A stretch of DNA of 64,000 nucleotides from Arsukibacterium perlucidum DSM 18276 (GCF_000382165.1 NZ_KB907701.1:1-64000), one strand, 5' to 3'; counted from the stretch's first letter, positions 26,008-37,693 are shown. Notes: a model not told the origin generated them from the sequence alone. Made by a program: numbers and translations.

Positions 26008-28735
26008 AAACTGGTTTAAACCGAAGTGGCAACATCCTGATAGCGCCACCCGCCAGCAAGCTATTGCCAGCCTGTCTGCCGGTCAGCGCGAGCATAAAGA
26101 AATTTTGCACGAACTGGCGTTTAATGACAGCAGTGAAACGGTGCGGCGCAGTGCGCTGGAACATTTGAATGACTTTTCGTTATGGTGGCAGGCCAGTAAA
26201 CAGGATAATAGTGACAGGTTACGCCAGCATGCGGAGCAGCAATTACTGACAATGCTGCTACAACAGCAAATCCCTGCCTCGCAAAAACAACAGTTTGTCG
26301 CCGAGTGCAACCGGATGGCATTGCTGGAGCAGCTGGCTGAGCGGGAAACTGACGCCGAAATATTGTTTAGTCTGTTAGCGCGCCTGAATAAACCAGAGCT
26401 AAATATTAAAGCGCTAACCGGCCAGGTATTAACCATTACTCAGAAACAAAAATTGCTGGCGCAGCTGGACGATCAGAAACAACTGGAAAAACTCAGTAAA
26501 TCATTAACTGGCGAACTGGCCCAGCAGCTACAGCATAAAATTACTGAGCAGGCAGAACAAAAGCAGAAACCGCTAAAGCTTCGTAAAGACATAACCTTGC
26601 TGCTAGCCAGGCTGAATGCACTGCGTGATCGCTTTTCGCCTGCAGAGATCCCGGCCCAGGTGGCTGAGCTAGAGAGTCAGTGGCAGCAATTGCATACTGA
26701 ACTCGATTGCCTGCCTGCCGCTGAGGCAGCCAGTATTTGCGACAAATATCAGCAATTGGTTAGCAAGCTGGAAAGCTGGTTAGCCCCGCAATTAGCGCAA
26801 CTTGCAAAAGCGCAAGCCGAAGCACAGCAACGGGCAGCTGCTGCTGCACAGTATCAGCAGTTATCTGATGTGATTACGGAACTGGCTGGCCAATTAACCG
26901 ACGTGTTAGCTAATGTTGATATCAGCACTGCGGAAACTATTTCAGAGCAGTTAACAGCGCTTTCTGCACAGATAGACCAAAATACAATTATCAATGAGAC
27001 GCAACGAAATAACCTGATAAAACAGCAACAAACGCTGGCAAACCAGCTAATTAGCTTGCCAGAAACTGCCGAAAAGCTTAGCCAGGCCTCAAGATTGGTC
27101 AGTGACTGGGCTGCCGAAGCGTTACCGGCAGATCCCGCTCAGCTCGACACAGCCAAAGCGCAACTCAGCCATTACAAAAATAGCTGGCGAGCTATTACCG
27201 CAGAGTTGCCGCTGGCGGTGCCGGAATCGGTTGCCACTGCCAGGCAGCAGTTACAACAACAATGGCAGCAAGCAATTGCGGCAATGACCAGCCAGACAGA
27301 GAGTGCGGTTCGCCAGTGCCGCAGCAAAATTACTGAATTTAAACGGTTGGACCAACAGGGCCGCTTTAAAGTGTTGTTTGGTTTGTTTAAAGGGATCAGC
27401 ACAGATTACGCTTTGCTGAGCGAGGCCGAGCAGCAAAAGCTGGCAGCTGACTATGAGTTTGCCAGTAACCGTATTGCTGAGCTGGCCGACTGGCAGGAAT
27501 ATATCGCTACCCCGCGCAAGCGGGAATTATTGGCACAACTGCAGCAACTTGCTGCAGAGCAACCGGCTGATATTCCGGCCCGGGCTGAACAGGTTAAACA
27601 GGCGCGGCTGCAATGGGGTAGTTTTGGTAAAGCGGCTGCTGAGCAGGACGCAGAGTTAAATGCTGCCTTTGACGTTGCCTGTGAGCAAGCTTATGCGCCG
27701 TGCCGGACCTACTTTGCTGAACAGGACACAATAAAAGCGGCAAATTTAACAGTGCGCGAAGATATTATTGCGCAGTTAGAGCAGCTGGCAGCAGCGCAGC
27801 CGGATGCATCAGCGCTGGATAGCGGGTTAAAATCGCTCACTCAGGCCTGGCAGCAAGCCGGGCCGGTTAAACGTCAGGATTATCTGACTTTGCAAGCACG
27901 CTATCAAGCCTCACTGGAGCCGTTAAAAGCCAGGGCGGCTGAGTTGCAGCAGCAGGTTGCTGAGCAAAAGCAAGGCTTGATTAACGAGGCTAAGGCAGCA
28001 TTGGCGCTTAGCGACAGCAATCAAAGCAGTAAAATTCTGAAAGAGTTGCAACAGCGCTGGAAACTACTGGGTTATGCCGGGAAGAAGCTTGATCAGCAGC
28101 TGTGGCAGCAATTCCGCCAGCTTTGTGATGGTTTTTTCAGCCAGCGGCAGGCTGATTTTGCTGAGCAGCAACAACAGCAACTGGCTCAGGAACAAGCCCT
28201 TAGCAACGCCCTTAACGGGATAGCTCAACAGCTGCAATCACTAACGGCTGAAAGTGCCAGTAGTGAATTCGCCGCAGTAAATGAGCAGCTGCAGCAACTG
28301 GATGTCGGGGTAATAGCCAGTGCCCGTAAGCAGCGTGATAACTTGCAGCAACAACTGGCAGCTTTAATAAAGCAACAGGCCAGTCAGGCGGCGCAGCACG
28401 ATACCAAAGTGTTATTTGCACAGTTAGCTGAACCAGATAGCAGCTGTGACAGCTGGCCGGCGCAGTTTAAACCGCAAGCTGAGCTGGCTGGTGCGCTTGG
28501 TTTAGATCGCAAAGGCTTAACCCAGGCACTTGAGATTGTATGTGAAATAAATGGTCCGGAACAGGAGCGCAGCGAACGGCAGCAGGTACAGCTCACCTTG
28601 TTGACGTTAAAGCATAATGCAGGTGAAGTAACCGATAAGCACAGCCTGCTAAAGCATTGGCTGGCTTTTGGCCCGGTTACCCCGGCAGAGCGGGGTTTAG
28701 TAGAAAGGCTTAAAGCCATCTTCATAACCGGCTAA
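25997..28735 (+). CDS. DUF349 coiled-coil protein
   Basis: This protein of 912 residues is dominated by Gln, Ala, Leu and Glu and is predicted to be nearly all helical. The first 130 residues look like HEAT-type helical repeats (RQQAIASL, RRSALEHL). Then come repeated DUF349 modules, marked by W-x-x-x-G and RF-type signatures (QARLQWGSFG, TQAWQQAGPVKRQDYL, QQRWKLLGYAGKKLDQQLW). The family is common in Alteromonadales; its function is unknown. It overlaps yeaC by 11 bp and ends at a terminator with a TTCG loop. Low-complexity Gln runs make alignments outside the DUF349 modules unreliable. Confidence 0.82.
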   Translation: MIFKNWFKPKWQHPDSATRQQAIASLSAGQREHKEILHELAFNDSSETVRRSALEHLNDFSLWWQASKQDNSDRLRQHAEQQLLTMLLQQQIPASQKQQFVAECNRMALLEQLAERETDAEILFSLLARLNKPELNIKALTGQVLTITQKQKLLAQLDDQKQLEKLSKSLTGELAQQLQHKITEQAEQKQKPLKLRKDITLLLARLNALRDRFSPAEIPAQVAELESQWQQLHTELDCLPAAEAASICDKYQQLVSKLESWLAPQLAQLAKAQAEAQQRAAAAAQYQQLSDVITELAGQLTDVLANVDISTAETISEQLTALSAQIDQNTIINETQRNNLIKQQQTLANQLISLPETAEKLSQASRLVSDWAAEALPADPAQLDTAKAQLSHYKNSWRAITAELPLAVPESVATARQQLQQQWQQAIAAMTSQTESAVRQCRSKITEFKRLDQQGRFKVLFGLFKGISTDYALLSEAEQQKLAADYEFASNRIAELADWQEYIATPRKRELLAQLQQLAAEQPADIPARAEQVKQARLQWGSFGKAAAEQDAELNAAFDVACEQAYAPCRTYFAEQDTIKAANLTVREDIIAQLEQLAAAQPDASALDSGLKSLTQAWQQAGPVKRQDYLTLQARYQASLEPLKARAAELQQQVAEQKQGLINEAKAALALSDSNQSSKILKELQQRWKLLGYAGKKLDQQLWQQFRQLCDGFFSQRQADFAEQQQQQLAQEQALSNALNGIAQQLQSLTAESASSEFAAVNEQLQQLDVGVIASARKQRDNLQQQLAALIKQQASQAAQHDTKVLFAQLAEPDSSCDSWPAQFKPQAELAGALGLDRKGLTQALEIVCEINGPEQERSERQQVQLTLLTLKHNAGEVTDKHSLLKHWLAFGPVTPAERGLVERLKAIFITG

Positions 28736-28741
28736 TGGTAT

Positions 28742-28768
28742 AGGGCGCTTCGGCGCCCTTATTTTTTT
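28742..28768 (+). terminator. rho-independent terminator after the DUF349 gene
   Basis: AGGGCGC (28742-28748) pairs with GCGCCCT (28753-28759) around the stable TTCG tetraloop, then TA and seven T. It lies between the convergent DUF349 and ansA genes and terminates the plus-strand operon. Confidence 0.92.
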
Positions 28769-28772
28769 AGAT

Positions 28773-29789
28773 TTAGTTACTGAGCTCGCCGCGCAAATTC
28801 TGCTGCATTTTCTGGCGGATCTGGCTGGCATCAAATTGCTGGCTCAATAAATAATGCAGCTTAGTCAGAGTGGCTTCGAGCGTCATATCAAAACCACTGA
28901 TCACGCCAACGTTTTTCAGCGCATTGCCGGTGGCATAGCCATCCATATTTACCTTGCCTTTAAAACACTGGGTACAGTTAACCAGAATTTGCCCGCGTGC
29001 TGTCGCCGCCTGTAGGACTTTCAGTAATTCCGGCCGTTGGGGGGCATTTCCTACTCCGAATGATTTAATAATCAGTGCCCGGACCGGGGCATTCAGCATA
29101 TTGCTGATAACATCGGTGCTGATCCCGGGATACAAAGTAACAACACTGATAGGTTGTGGCGTAATATCAGCTACCTGTAAGTCTGCTACTTTTGCCGGCA
29201 CAGGGCTTACTTTGCCTTCAATCAAATCGATATTAATCCCTGCTTCCAGTAGCGGTAAAAAATTGGGTGAAGCAAAGGCGTTAAAGCCATCGGCATCGGC
29301 CTTGGTGGCGCGGTTGCCCCTAAACAGCTGATTATTAAAAAATAACGCCACTTCAGCAATAGGGTAGTTAGCTGCCAGGTATAACGCATTTAACAAATTT
29401 ACCTGGCCATCAGAGCGCAGTTGGGCCAGCGGGATTTGTGAGCCGGTAATAATCACCGGTTTTTGCAGATTTTCCAGCATAAAGGATAACGCTGATGCGG
29501 TGTATGCCATGGTATCAGTACCATGCAGCACCACAAAGCCATCGTACTGCTGATAATGCTGCTGGATATCGGTTGCGATATGTTGCCAGTGAGCCGGCGT
29601 CATATCTGATGAGTCGATAACCGGATGATATTCATGAATATCAAACAAGGGCATATCCGGGTGAAAAAACTCCGGCATTTGCTTAACAGTGGCGCTTAAA
29701 AAGCCAGGCACAGGTACAAAGCCCTGAGTAGATTGTTGCATACCGATGGTACCACCGGTATAAGCAACATAAATGCGTTTTCTGTTCAT
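28773..29789 (-). CDS. ansA: L-asparaginase I, cytoplasmic
   Basis: This type I asparaginase hydrolyses asparagine to aspartate and ammonia. It has 338 residues like E. coli AnsA and no signal peptide. Active-site motifs are YTGGTIGM (first catalytic Thr) and LHGTDTMAY (second Thr and Asp), with Lys in the ITGSQIP region context. It follows sppA on the same strand, the same order as in E. coli (sppA-ansA), but a terminator-like hairpin lies between them. It is structurally unrelated to the isoaspartyl peptidase at 2553, so the cell has two asparagine-hydrolysing families in this window. Confidence 0.93.
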   Translation of the reverse strand: MNRKRIYVAYTGGTIGMQQSTQGFVPVPGFLSATVKQMPEFFHPDMPLFDIHEYHPVIDSSDMTPAHWQHIATDIQQHYQQYDGFVVLHGTDTMAYTASALSFMLENLQKPVIITGSQIPLAQLRSDGQVNLLNALYLAANYPIAEVALFFNNQLFRGNRATKADADGFNAFASPNFLPLLEAGINIDLIEGKVSPVPAKVADLQVADITPQPISVVTLYPGISTDVISNMLNAPVRALIIKSFGVGNAPQRPELLKVLQAATARGQILVNCTQCFKGKVNMDGYATGNALKNVGVISGFDMTLEATLTKLHYLLSQQFDASQIRQKMQQNLRGELSN

Positions 29790-29835
29790 ATTCGTTTGTT
29801 CTTATTCTGACATGACTAAAAAGCCATGATTACCA

Positions 29836-29865
29836 TATAAAAATGCCCGCGGGATGGCGGGCATT
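29836..29865 (-). terminator. terminator-like hairpin after sppA
   Basis: AATGCCCGC (29842-29850) pairs with GCGGGCATT (29857-29865) around GGGATG. On the minus strand it is followed by TTTTATATGG, a short T-rich tail. It lies between sppA and ansA and could reduce readthrough. Confidence 0.7.
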
Positions 29866-29887
29866 GTAGTAGATATTAAGGTAACTG

Positions 29888-31768
29888 TCAGTTAACGGTG
29901 CAGGTTACACAGTATGAATAGATACCATTAGGGTCGTTAAACTGGTTCAGAATTACAAAGTCCTGCCGTAGTTGCTTGCTAACCCGCTGCAGCATTTGCT
30001 GCTCTGGGCTGGCTTGGACCTGTGGTAACCAGCCATTAGCTTGAGCACTGCCAAACAGCTCTTTTAACATTTGTTCGGTAGGGCTTAATTCCTGAGTAAT
30101 AACCTGCACATCATAGTTATCCAGGCCAGCTTTTTCAGCTGCCGCTGCGATGGCATCGTCAAAGGTACCCAGTTTATCAACCAGGCCCAGCTCCAGCGCT
30201 GTGCTACCGGTCCATACCCGGCCCTGGGCCACGGCATCCACTTCCGACACTGACATATTGCGGTTACTACCAACCATAGTTAAGAACTCGGTGTAACCAC
30301 GCTCAATCAGTAACTGCATAATATCTTTTGCTCCGCTGGTCAGGCCCTGATACAGCGGCAAACCAGCAGATAAACCGGCCAATTCAGTGGTACCAACCCC
30401 ATCTACATTTAAACCCAGTGTGGCCAATGAATTTTCAGCAGTGTGCAACAGGCCGAAAATGCCAATTGAACCGGTAATGGTGGTGGGGGACGCCCAGATC
30501 TCGTTGGCTGGTGCCGCTATCCAGTAACCACCTGAGGCTGCCACTGCACCCATAGAGGCGATAACCGGCTTGCCCGCTTCGCGTAGCAGGGTTATTTCCT
30601 GACCAATCACTTCTGAGGCAAAAGCACTGCCACCACCACTGTCAATCCGCAGCACCACCGCTTTTACTTTGTCATCAAAGCGTGCCCGGCGTAACAGCGC
30701 AGCAGTTGAATCACCGCCAATGGTGCCAGACTTGGCACTACCATCGACTATCATGCCCCGCGCTACGACTATTGCGACTTTCGAGGTTAACGGATTAACA
30801 AAGTTGCTGTTAGCAATGGCGTACTTGGCGTAGTCATCAAAGCCGACGTGGTTATAAACATGCTTGTCATTTTCACCGACAATGCCAATCAGTTTCTGGC
30901 GGAATTGCTCACGGGTAGCAATGTTATCAGCGAACTTGTTGTTAATGGCGTATTGGGCAGTGTCGCCATCTGCTACCTGCAGTTTCTGCAGCAAGGCCTC
31001 ATAGGTTTCATCAAAATTGCCGATATCAAAGCCGCGACGGCTGCTGACATCCTGTTTGTAGGTGTTCCACAAATCAGATAACCAGGCAATATTGGCTTCT
31101 TTAGCCGCTGCAGACATATCATTACGCAGGAAAGGCTCTACCGCAGATTTATAGGTACCAACCCGGAATACATGGGTATTAATTTTCAGTTTCTCTAATG
31201 CTTCTTTATAGTACATCGGATAACTGCCATAACCTTCCAGGATAACTGCGCCCATCGGGCTTAAGCTTATTTCATCAGCGTAGCTGGCCAGGTAGTACTG
31301 GGTTTGGCCAAAATAAGCGCCATGGCTGAATACCTTTTTACCGGCGGCTTTAAAATCTTCGATAGCGGCGCCAACCCGTTGCATTTTATCCAGTGAGGCA
31401 GAGCGTAAACCAGATACATCTAATACCATGGCCTGAATTCTGTTGTCGGTTGTGGCAGTTTCAATCACTTTAACCACATCAGACACCAGCATTTCAGGTG
31501 ATTCTTCACCAGCGCCCAGGCTTTCATTAACGGCTGCAGATACCGGGTCTACCCAGCGTTTTTCCTCCACCAGATCGCCGTTCAGGTTCAATACTAAAGC
31601 AGCGGTGTCAGCAATTTTAACTTCATCTTCTCCACTAAAAACAGCAATTAACACGATAGCGACAATAAAGATAAACAGCAGGTTCAGTACGGTAGAGCGG
31701 AAGCCTTTATAGACCCGCCAGATTGCGCCAAAGAAGCGACGGATTGGACCTTTTCTCGGTTCAGACAT
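29888..31768 (-). CDS. sppA: signal peptide peptidase SppA, 67 kDa type
   Basis: This inner-membrane serine protease digests signal peptides left after secretion. The 626 residues match the long enterobacterial form (618). One N-terminal transmembrane segment is present at about 22-45. Two tandem S49 domains follow; the Lys of the Ser-Lys dyad is in GTYKSAVEPF in the first domain and the nucleophile Ser in AASGGYWIAA in the second. AGGAA precedes the ATG. It is divergent from fadH, and ansA lies downstream on the same strand. The C-terminal tail ends with two cysteines (YCVTC), which is unusual and might form a disulfide. Confidence 0.94.
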   Translation of the reverse strand: MSEPRKGPIRRFFGAIWRVYKGFRSTVLNLLFIFIVAIVLIAVFSGEDEVKIADTAALVLNLNGDLVEEKRWVDPVSAAVNESLGAGEESPEMLVSDVVKVIETATTDNRIQAMVLDVSGLRSASLDKMQRVGAAIEDFKAAGKKVFSHGAYFGQTQYYLASYADEISLSPMGAVILEGYGSYPMYYKEALEKLKINTHVFRVGTYKSAVEPFLRNDMSAAAKEANIAWLSDLWNTYKQDVSSRRGFDIGNFDETYEALLQKLQVADGDTAQYAINNKFADNIATREQFRQKLIGIVGENDKHVYNHVGFDDYAKYAIANSNFVNPLTSKVAIVVARGMIVDGSAKSGTIGGDSTAALLRRARFDDKVKAVVLRIDSGGGSAFASEVIGQEITLLREAGKPVIASMGAVAASGGYWIAAPANEIWASPTTITGSIGIFGLLHTAENSLATLGLNVDGVGTTELAGLSAGLPLYQGLTSGAKDIMQLLIERGYTEFLTMVGSNRNMSVSEVDAVAQGRVWTGSTALELGLVDKLGTFDDAIAAAAEKAGLDNYDVQVITQELSPTEQMLKELFGSAQANGWLPQVQASPEQQMLQRVSKQLRQDFVILNQFNDPNGIYSYCVTCTVN

Positions 31769-31871
31769 AATAAATTCCTGTATGAGTTCCTGTAATGGAA
31801 GCGAAATGATAGATTTATTACCGCTATGCTAACCAATTTAGCTGCAAAGACTAAATGGAATTTGTAAGTAA

Positions 31872-33965
<2,094 letters not shown>

Positions 33966-33998
33966 CTGCATTCAGTCTGCTGCGCCTTTATGTCAAGC

Positions 33999-34030
33999 AA
34001 ACCGCACCATCATGGTGCGGTTTTATTTTG
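33999..34030 (+). terminator. rho-independent terminator of fadH
   Basis: AAACCGCACC (33999-34008) pairs with GGTGCGGTTT (34014-34023) around ATCAT, and is followed by TTTTATTTT on the plus strand. Confidence 0.9.
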
Positions 34031-34175
34031 TCATCCTGTTGTAACCTAATTTACGTTTCCCGCCGTTAAAATCTATTCATGACCATGCTTTGGCGAAAGA
34101 TCACCGACTTAAGTCTGATTTTGCTATTGGCAAGTCACTTTTCTGGTGCTTTATTTGTTAATGCTGCTATCGTGG

Positions 34176-34229
34176 TATTAGCTTTGCAGTACAATTTCTA
34201 TAATTACAAAGTCAATACAGGGAGTCTTT
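34176..34229 (+). promoter_or_regulatory. candidate glgC promoter and leader
   Basis: A perfect TATAAT -10 hexamer lies at 34199-34204, but the best -35 candidate (around 34176-34183) matches poorly, as in promoters that need an activator. The transcript would start near 34211 and leave a leader of about 19 nt, containing GGGAG 7 nt before the glgC ATG. Confidence 0.45.
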
Positions 34230-35471
34230 ATGTCAGGTGTGTTAACCATGGTGCTGGCCGGGGGCGAGGGGACCCGTTTGGCGCCGCTTACCGGCATTCG
34301 CGCTAAACCAGCTGTGCCATTTGGCGGCAACTATCGGATTGTCGATTTTGTTTTAAACAACTTTGTAAATTCTGACTTGCTGCAGATTTTTGTGATCACT
34401 CAGTTTAAATCACACTCGTTAATGAAGCATTTAGGCCGCGCCTGGCGGGTAAGTGGTTTAACCAACCGCTTTATTGACCCGATACCGGCGCAAATGCAAA
34501 CGGGTAAGCACTGGTATTTAGGTACTGCCGATGCCATTTATCAGAACTTGCATTTAATAGAAGGGCTGGACCCGGAGCATGTTTGCGTATTCGGTGGCGA
34601 CCATATTTATAAAATGGATGTGCGGCAGATGCTCGACTTTCATCGCCATAACAAAGCCAAGCTTACCGTGGCGGCGATACCGGTGCCGGTAAGTCAGGCC
34701 CATGAATTTGGGGTGATAGAGGTTGATGAACACGGCAAAATGATTGGTTTTGAAGAAAAGCCCAAACAGAACCCCAAAACCATCCCGGGCCGGCCGGATT
34801 TTGTACTGGCGTCGATGGGTAACTACATTTTTGAAGCCAAATGCCTGGTTGACGTGCTGGAAGAGGATGCCAAACAGGCCGATTCTAAACACGACTTTGG
34901 TCATAACATTATTCCGGGCTTATATCCGCAGGGTGAAGTCTATGTCTATGACTTTTCCAGCAACCGCATTCGCGGCGAGTCTGAAAGCAGTGCCGGCTAC
35001 TGGCGTGATGTTGGTACCATAGATTCCTACTATGAAGCCAATATGGACTTAATATCGATTAATCCGCCATTTGATGTCTACAACCGCTATTGGCCGCTGC
35101 GCAGTTACACGCCGCCAATGCCACCGGCCAAATTTGTGCATGACGAAACCAACCGTACCGGCCAGGCTATCAGCTCGATGGTGGCGTCGGGTTGCATTGT
35201 CAGTGGTGCAATCGTTTATCAGTCTATTCTGGGTTACAACGTGCATGTCCATAGCCACAGTTACATCGAGAAGTGCGTGCTGATGGGTAATAATGATATT
35301 GGCCGCGGTTGCCGTATTCGCCGCGCTATTATTGATAAAGACGTTAAAATTGCCCCCGGTACTATTATTGGCGAGGATCCGGTGCAGGATAAAGCCCGCT
35401 TTCATATTTCGCCAGGTGGGGTGGTAGTGATCCCGAAAGGGGCGAAAATTGGTTTTGATGACGCCGATTAA
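34230..35471 (+). CDS. glgC: glucose-1-phosphate adenylyltransferase
   Basis: This enzyme makes ADP-glucose from glucose 1-phosphate and ATP, the committed step of glycogen synthesis. The 413 residues include the nucleotidyltransferase start VLAGGEGTRLAPLT, the substrate motif FGGDHIYKMD, and FEEKP. The C-terminal left-handed beta-helix has hexapeptide character (GCIVSGAIVYQS onwards). The allosteric region near KPAVPFGGNYRIVDF is conserved. GlgA follows 15 bp after the stop codon, so the pair forms an operon. glgB, glgP and glgX are not in this window. Confidence 0.95.
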   Translation: MSGVLTMVLAGGEGTRLAPLTGIRAKPAVPFGGNYRIVDFVLNNFVNSDLLQIFVITQFKSHSLMKHLGRAWRVSGLTNRFIDPIPAQMQTGKHWYLGTADAIYQNLHLIEGLDPEHVCVFGGDHIYKMDVRQMLDFHRHNKAKLTVAAIPVPVSQAHEFGVIEVDEHGKMIGFEEKPKQNPKTIPGRPDFVLASMGNYIFEAKCLVDVLEEDAKQADSKHDFGHNIIPGLYPQGEVYVYDFSSNRIRGESESSAGYWRDVGTIDSYYEANMDLISINPPFDVYNRYWPLRSYTPPMPPAKFVHDETNRTGQAISSMVASGCIVSGAIVYQSILGYNVHVHSHSYIEKCVLMGNNDIGRGCRIRRAIIDKDVKIAPGTIIGEDPVQDKARFHISPGGVVVIPKGAKIGFDDAD

Positions 35472-35486
35472 ACTGTTAAGGAACTT

Positions 35487-36902
35487 GTGTTGCGTATTCT
35501 GTTTATTTGTAGTGAATATGAAGGGTTAATAAAAACAGGCGGTCTGGCTGATGCTTGTCGCGGCTTGGCCAGTAGCTTACTGGCCAGCGGCCATCAGGTT
35601 AGTGTTATCCTGCCCAGATACGGCGCTTTGTATCAGGTTGAGACAACGGCTGCAGACTCAGTATTTGTTGAGCTGGGTGGCCGTACCCTTGGCTGTGCGG
35701 TACGACATACTGACATAGCCGGTGTGTCGGTTTACGTGCTGGAGCATCATGACTTTTTTGCCAGAAGCCGGCCGTATGACGATGGCGAGCATGGCTATCC
35801 GGACAACCCGCTGCGCTTTGCGTTTTTCTGTAAGGCGGTATTAGAGTGGTGTACCGAGCAGCCTGCATTCGACATTTTACATGGCCATGACTGGCAGACT
35901 GCGCCGGCGGCGTACTATCTGGCAAATAGTTACCGGCAGCATCCGAAGCTGGCGGCAACACCTTTTGTTTTTACTATTCATAATGGTGCCTACCAGCAGC
36001 AGTCTGAGCCGCACTGGGCAGCCCAGCTTGACCTGCCGCTTAATGGCAATAGCGTTAATTTTTTACAGATAGCACTGCAATATGCAACGAAGATCAATAC
36101 CGTCAGTCAGGGCTACCGGGATGAGTTATTAACGGAGCCGGCCGCCAACGGGCTCTCGGCCTGGTATCAGCAGCGCCAGTACGATTTCAGCGGTATCTTA
36201 AATGGCTGTGATTACCAGCAATGGGACCCGGCAACGGATAAAGCCTTGCCGGCAAACTATCAGGCGGCCGATTTAACCGGCAAAGCACAGTGTAAACAAC
36301 AATTGCAACGGGATTATCAGTTAGCTGAAACCAACGAGCCTTTGCTGGTAGCGGTCAGCCGGGTTACCGGCCAGAAGGGCTACGATATACTGATCCCGGC
36401 GCTTAAACACATGCTGGCGAATTATCCGCTGCAAGTTGTCATTGTCGGCAGTGGCGAGGCGCGTTACTGTCAGCAATTACATCAGCTAACAGTAACCTTT
36501 GCTGATAAATTTCGGTTTATCGAAGGCTTTAATGAGCAATTAGCCCATCAGGTGGAAGCGGCTGGTGACTTTTTTCTGATGCCGAGTTTATTTGAACCCT
36601 GTGGCCTGAATCAGTTGTACAGCCTGCGCTATGGCACTTTACCGCTGGTGCGGTTAACTGGTGGCTTAAAAGACACGGTGGTGCCCTGGCCTGATAAAAA
36701 AGCAACCGGCATTGGTTTTACCGAGCCAACGGTTGATGCTTTGCAGCAGGCGTTACGTCAGGCCCTGGCGTTGTATCAGGACCAGAAGATGTATCTGAAA
36801 GTGCAGCAGAATGCTATGGCGCAGAGCTTTGGCTGGGCCGAAGCCGCTAAGCAGTACCTTGCGCTTTATCAGCAGGCCAGGCAAGCAGTTCAAGCCAATT
36901 GA
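35487..36902 (+). CDS. glgA: glycogen synthase (ADP-glucose)
   Basis: This GT5-family GT-B glycosyltransferase extends alpha-1,4-glucan from ADP-glucose. The 471 residues are close to the E. coli 477. The N-terminal KTGGLAD motif at about residues 16-22 binds ADP-glucose, and the C-terminal half has the PSLFEPCGLNQLYSLRYGTLP segment with the catalytic Glu and the glucosyl-binding motif. The start is GTG at 35487 or TTG at 35490; AAGGA at 35478-35482 fits the second a little better (7 nt). It is cotranscribed with glgC. Confidence 0.94.
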   Translation: MLRILFICSEYEGLIKTGGLADACRGLASSLLASGHQVSVILPRYGALYQVETTAADSVFVELGGRTLGCAVRHTDIAGVSVYVLEHHDFFARSRPYDDGEHGYPDNPLRFAFFCKAVLEWCTEQPAFDILHGHDWQTAPAAYYLANSYRQHPKLAATPFVFTIHNGAYQQQSEPHWAAQLDLPLNGNSVNFLQIALQYATKINTVSQGYRDELLTEPAANGLSAWYQQRQYDFSGILNGCDYQQWDPATDKALPANYQAADLTGKAQCKQQLQRDYQLAETNEPLLVAVSRVTGQKGYDILIPALKHMLANYPLQVVIVGSGEARYCQQLHQLTVTFADKFRFIEGFNEQLAHQVEAAGDFFLMPSLFEPCGLNQLYSLRYGTLPLVRLTGGLKDTVVPWPDKKATGIGFTEPTVDALQQALRQALALYQDQKMYLKVQQNAMAQSFGWAEAAKQYLALYQQARQAVQAN

Positions 36903-37007
36903 TGGCGCTATTTTAAGCGATATGGCGAGCGGCTGAGCAAACAGCCGTGCTGCTAGCCTTTTATCATGGGCATTATGGATAATCTTTGCTAGCCTGCTGG
37001 CAAGAAT
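36903..37007. other. intergenic region after glgA
   Basis: This stretch holds a short hairpin (CGGCTG at 36930-36935 with CAGCCG at 36942-36947) that lacks a T tract, and two partly repeated GCTAGCC segments. No gene is visible. It leads into the tandem array that starts at 37008. Confidence 0.35.
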
Positions 37008-37067
37008 GTTTATTGAAAAGTTTACTGAGACGTTTGGTTAAAAGTTCACTGAGTTGTTTACTGAGGT
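37008..37067 (+). repeat. five tandem 12-bp units upstream of ydjA
   Basis: Five contiguous 12-bp units can be read: GTTTATTGAAAA, GTTTACTGAGAC, GTTTGGTTAAAA, GTTCACTGAGTT and GTTTACTGAGGT, starting at 37008, 37020, 37032, 37044 and 37056. The shared core is GTTYACTGAG. Each unit is in the ydjA frame, and stop codons in several units rule out coding. The last unit supplies GAGG, the ydjA ribosome site, 7 nt before the ATG at 37074. Confidence 0.7.
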
Positions 37068-37073
37068 TAAGTT

Positions 37074-37631
37074 ATGGATGCGTTGACACTATTAACGACA
37101 CGATACTCCACGCCGCGTTTAACTGAGCCGGCGCCCGAGGGCGAGGCGCTAGCGCTTATCAAAAAAGCGGCGTTGAAAGTGCCGGACCATGGCGGTTTAC
37201 GCCCCTGGCGTTTTGTTATTGTTACCGGTAAAGAGGCCCTTAACCGGTTGGGAGATGTGTTTGCCGAAGCGGCTATTGAAGATGCGCCCGGTATTTCTCC
37301 GGAAATGCATGAGCGTGCCAGACAATTACCGCTGCGCGCGCCGATGGTGATTGTTTGTATTGCCAGGGTAACGGAACATGCTAAAGTGCCGGCCCATGAA
37401 CAGGTGCAATCAGCTGCCTGTGCGGTAATGGCGATGCAACAAGCGGCATTTGCTCAGGGTTTTGGTGGTATCTGGCGCACCGGCAGCTATGCCCAGCAGG
37501 ATTTTGTAAAACAATCTTTGGATGTCGGCGAAGATGATGAAATTGTAGGCTTTTTATATTTAGGTACTGCAGCGTCTAATGCGCCGGTACGCAGTGATCC
37601 GGATCCGGAAGCGTTTTTCTCGTATTTTTAA
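37074..37631 (+). CDS. ydjA: nitroreductase family protein YdjA
   Basis: This FMN-dependent nitroreductase-fold oxidoreductase has 185 residues, like E. coli YdjA (183). It opens with LLTTRYSTPRL (the RRS-type FMN phosphate region), has KVPDHGGLRPWRF, and the later GFGGIWRTG motif shared with YdjA. The substrate is unknown. In E. coli ydjA lies beside sppA-ansA; here it is about 5 kb from sppA, separated by fadH and glgCA. The ribosome site is in the last unit of the tandem array upstream. It is convergent with asnS. Confidence 0.88.
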   Translation: MDALTLLTTRYSTPRLTEPAPEGEALALIKKAALKVPDHGGLRPWRFVIVTGKEALNRLGDVFAEAAIEDAPGISPEMHERARQLPLRAPMVIVCIARVTEHAKVPAHEQVQSAACAVMAMQQAAFAQGFGGIWRTGSYAQQDFVKQSLDVGEDDEIVGFLYLGTAASNAPVRSDPDPEAFFSYF

Positions 37632-37658
37632 ACTTTTTCACCTTCAACATGCCCTCGT

Positions 37659-37693
37659 AATAACAAACCCGCCAATGGCGGGTTTGTTATTTT
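37659..37693. terminator. bidirectional terminator between ydjA and asnS
   Basis: AATAACAAACCCGCC (37659-37673) pairs exactly with GGCGGGTTTGTTATT (37677-37691) around a 3-nt loop, a 15-bp stem. The plus-strand exit is TTTT-rich. It lies between two convergent genes. Confidence 0.85.

Noticed and set aside
26121-28725. Many antisense frames through the DUF349 gene.
   Set aside because: They arise from the Gln/Ala-rich codon pattern of the real gene and have no independent support.
34079-34306. A 75-residue frame with a hydrophobic start upstream of glgC.
   Set aside because: It overlaps the glgC start, ends in an Arg/Gly-rich shadow translation of glgC, and has no ribosome site.
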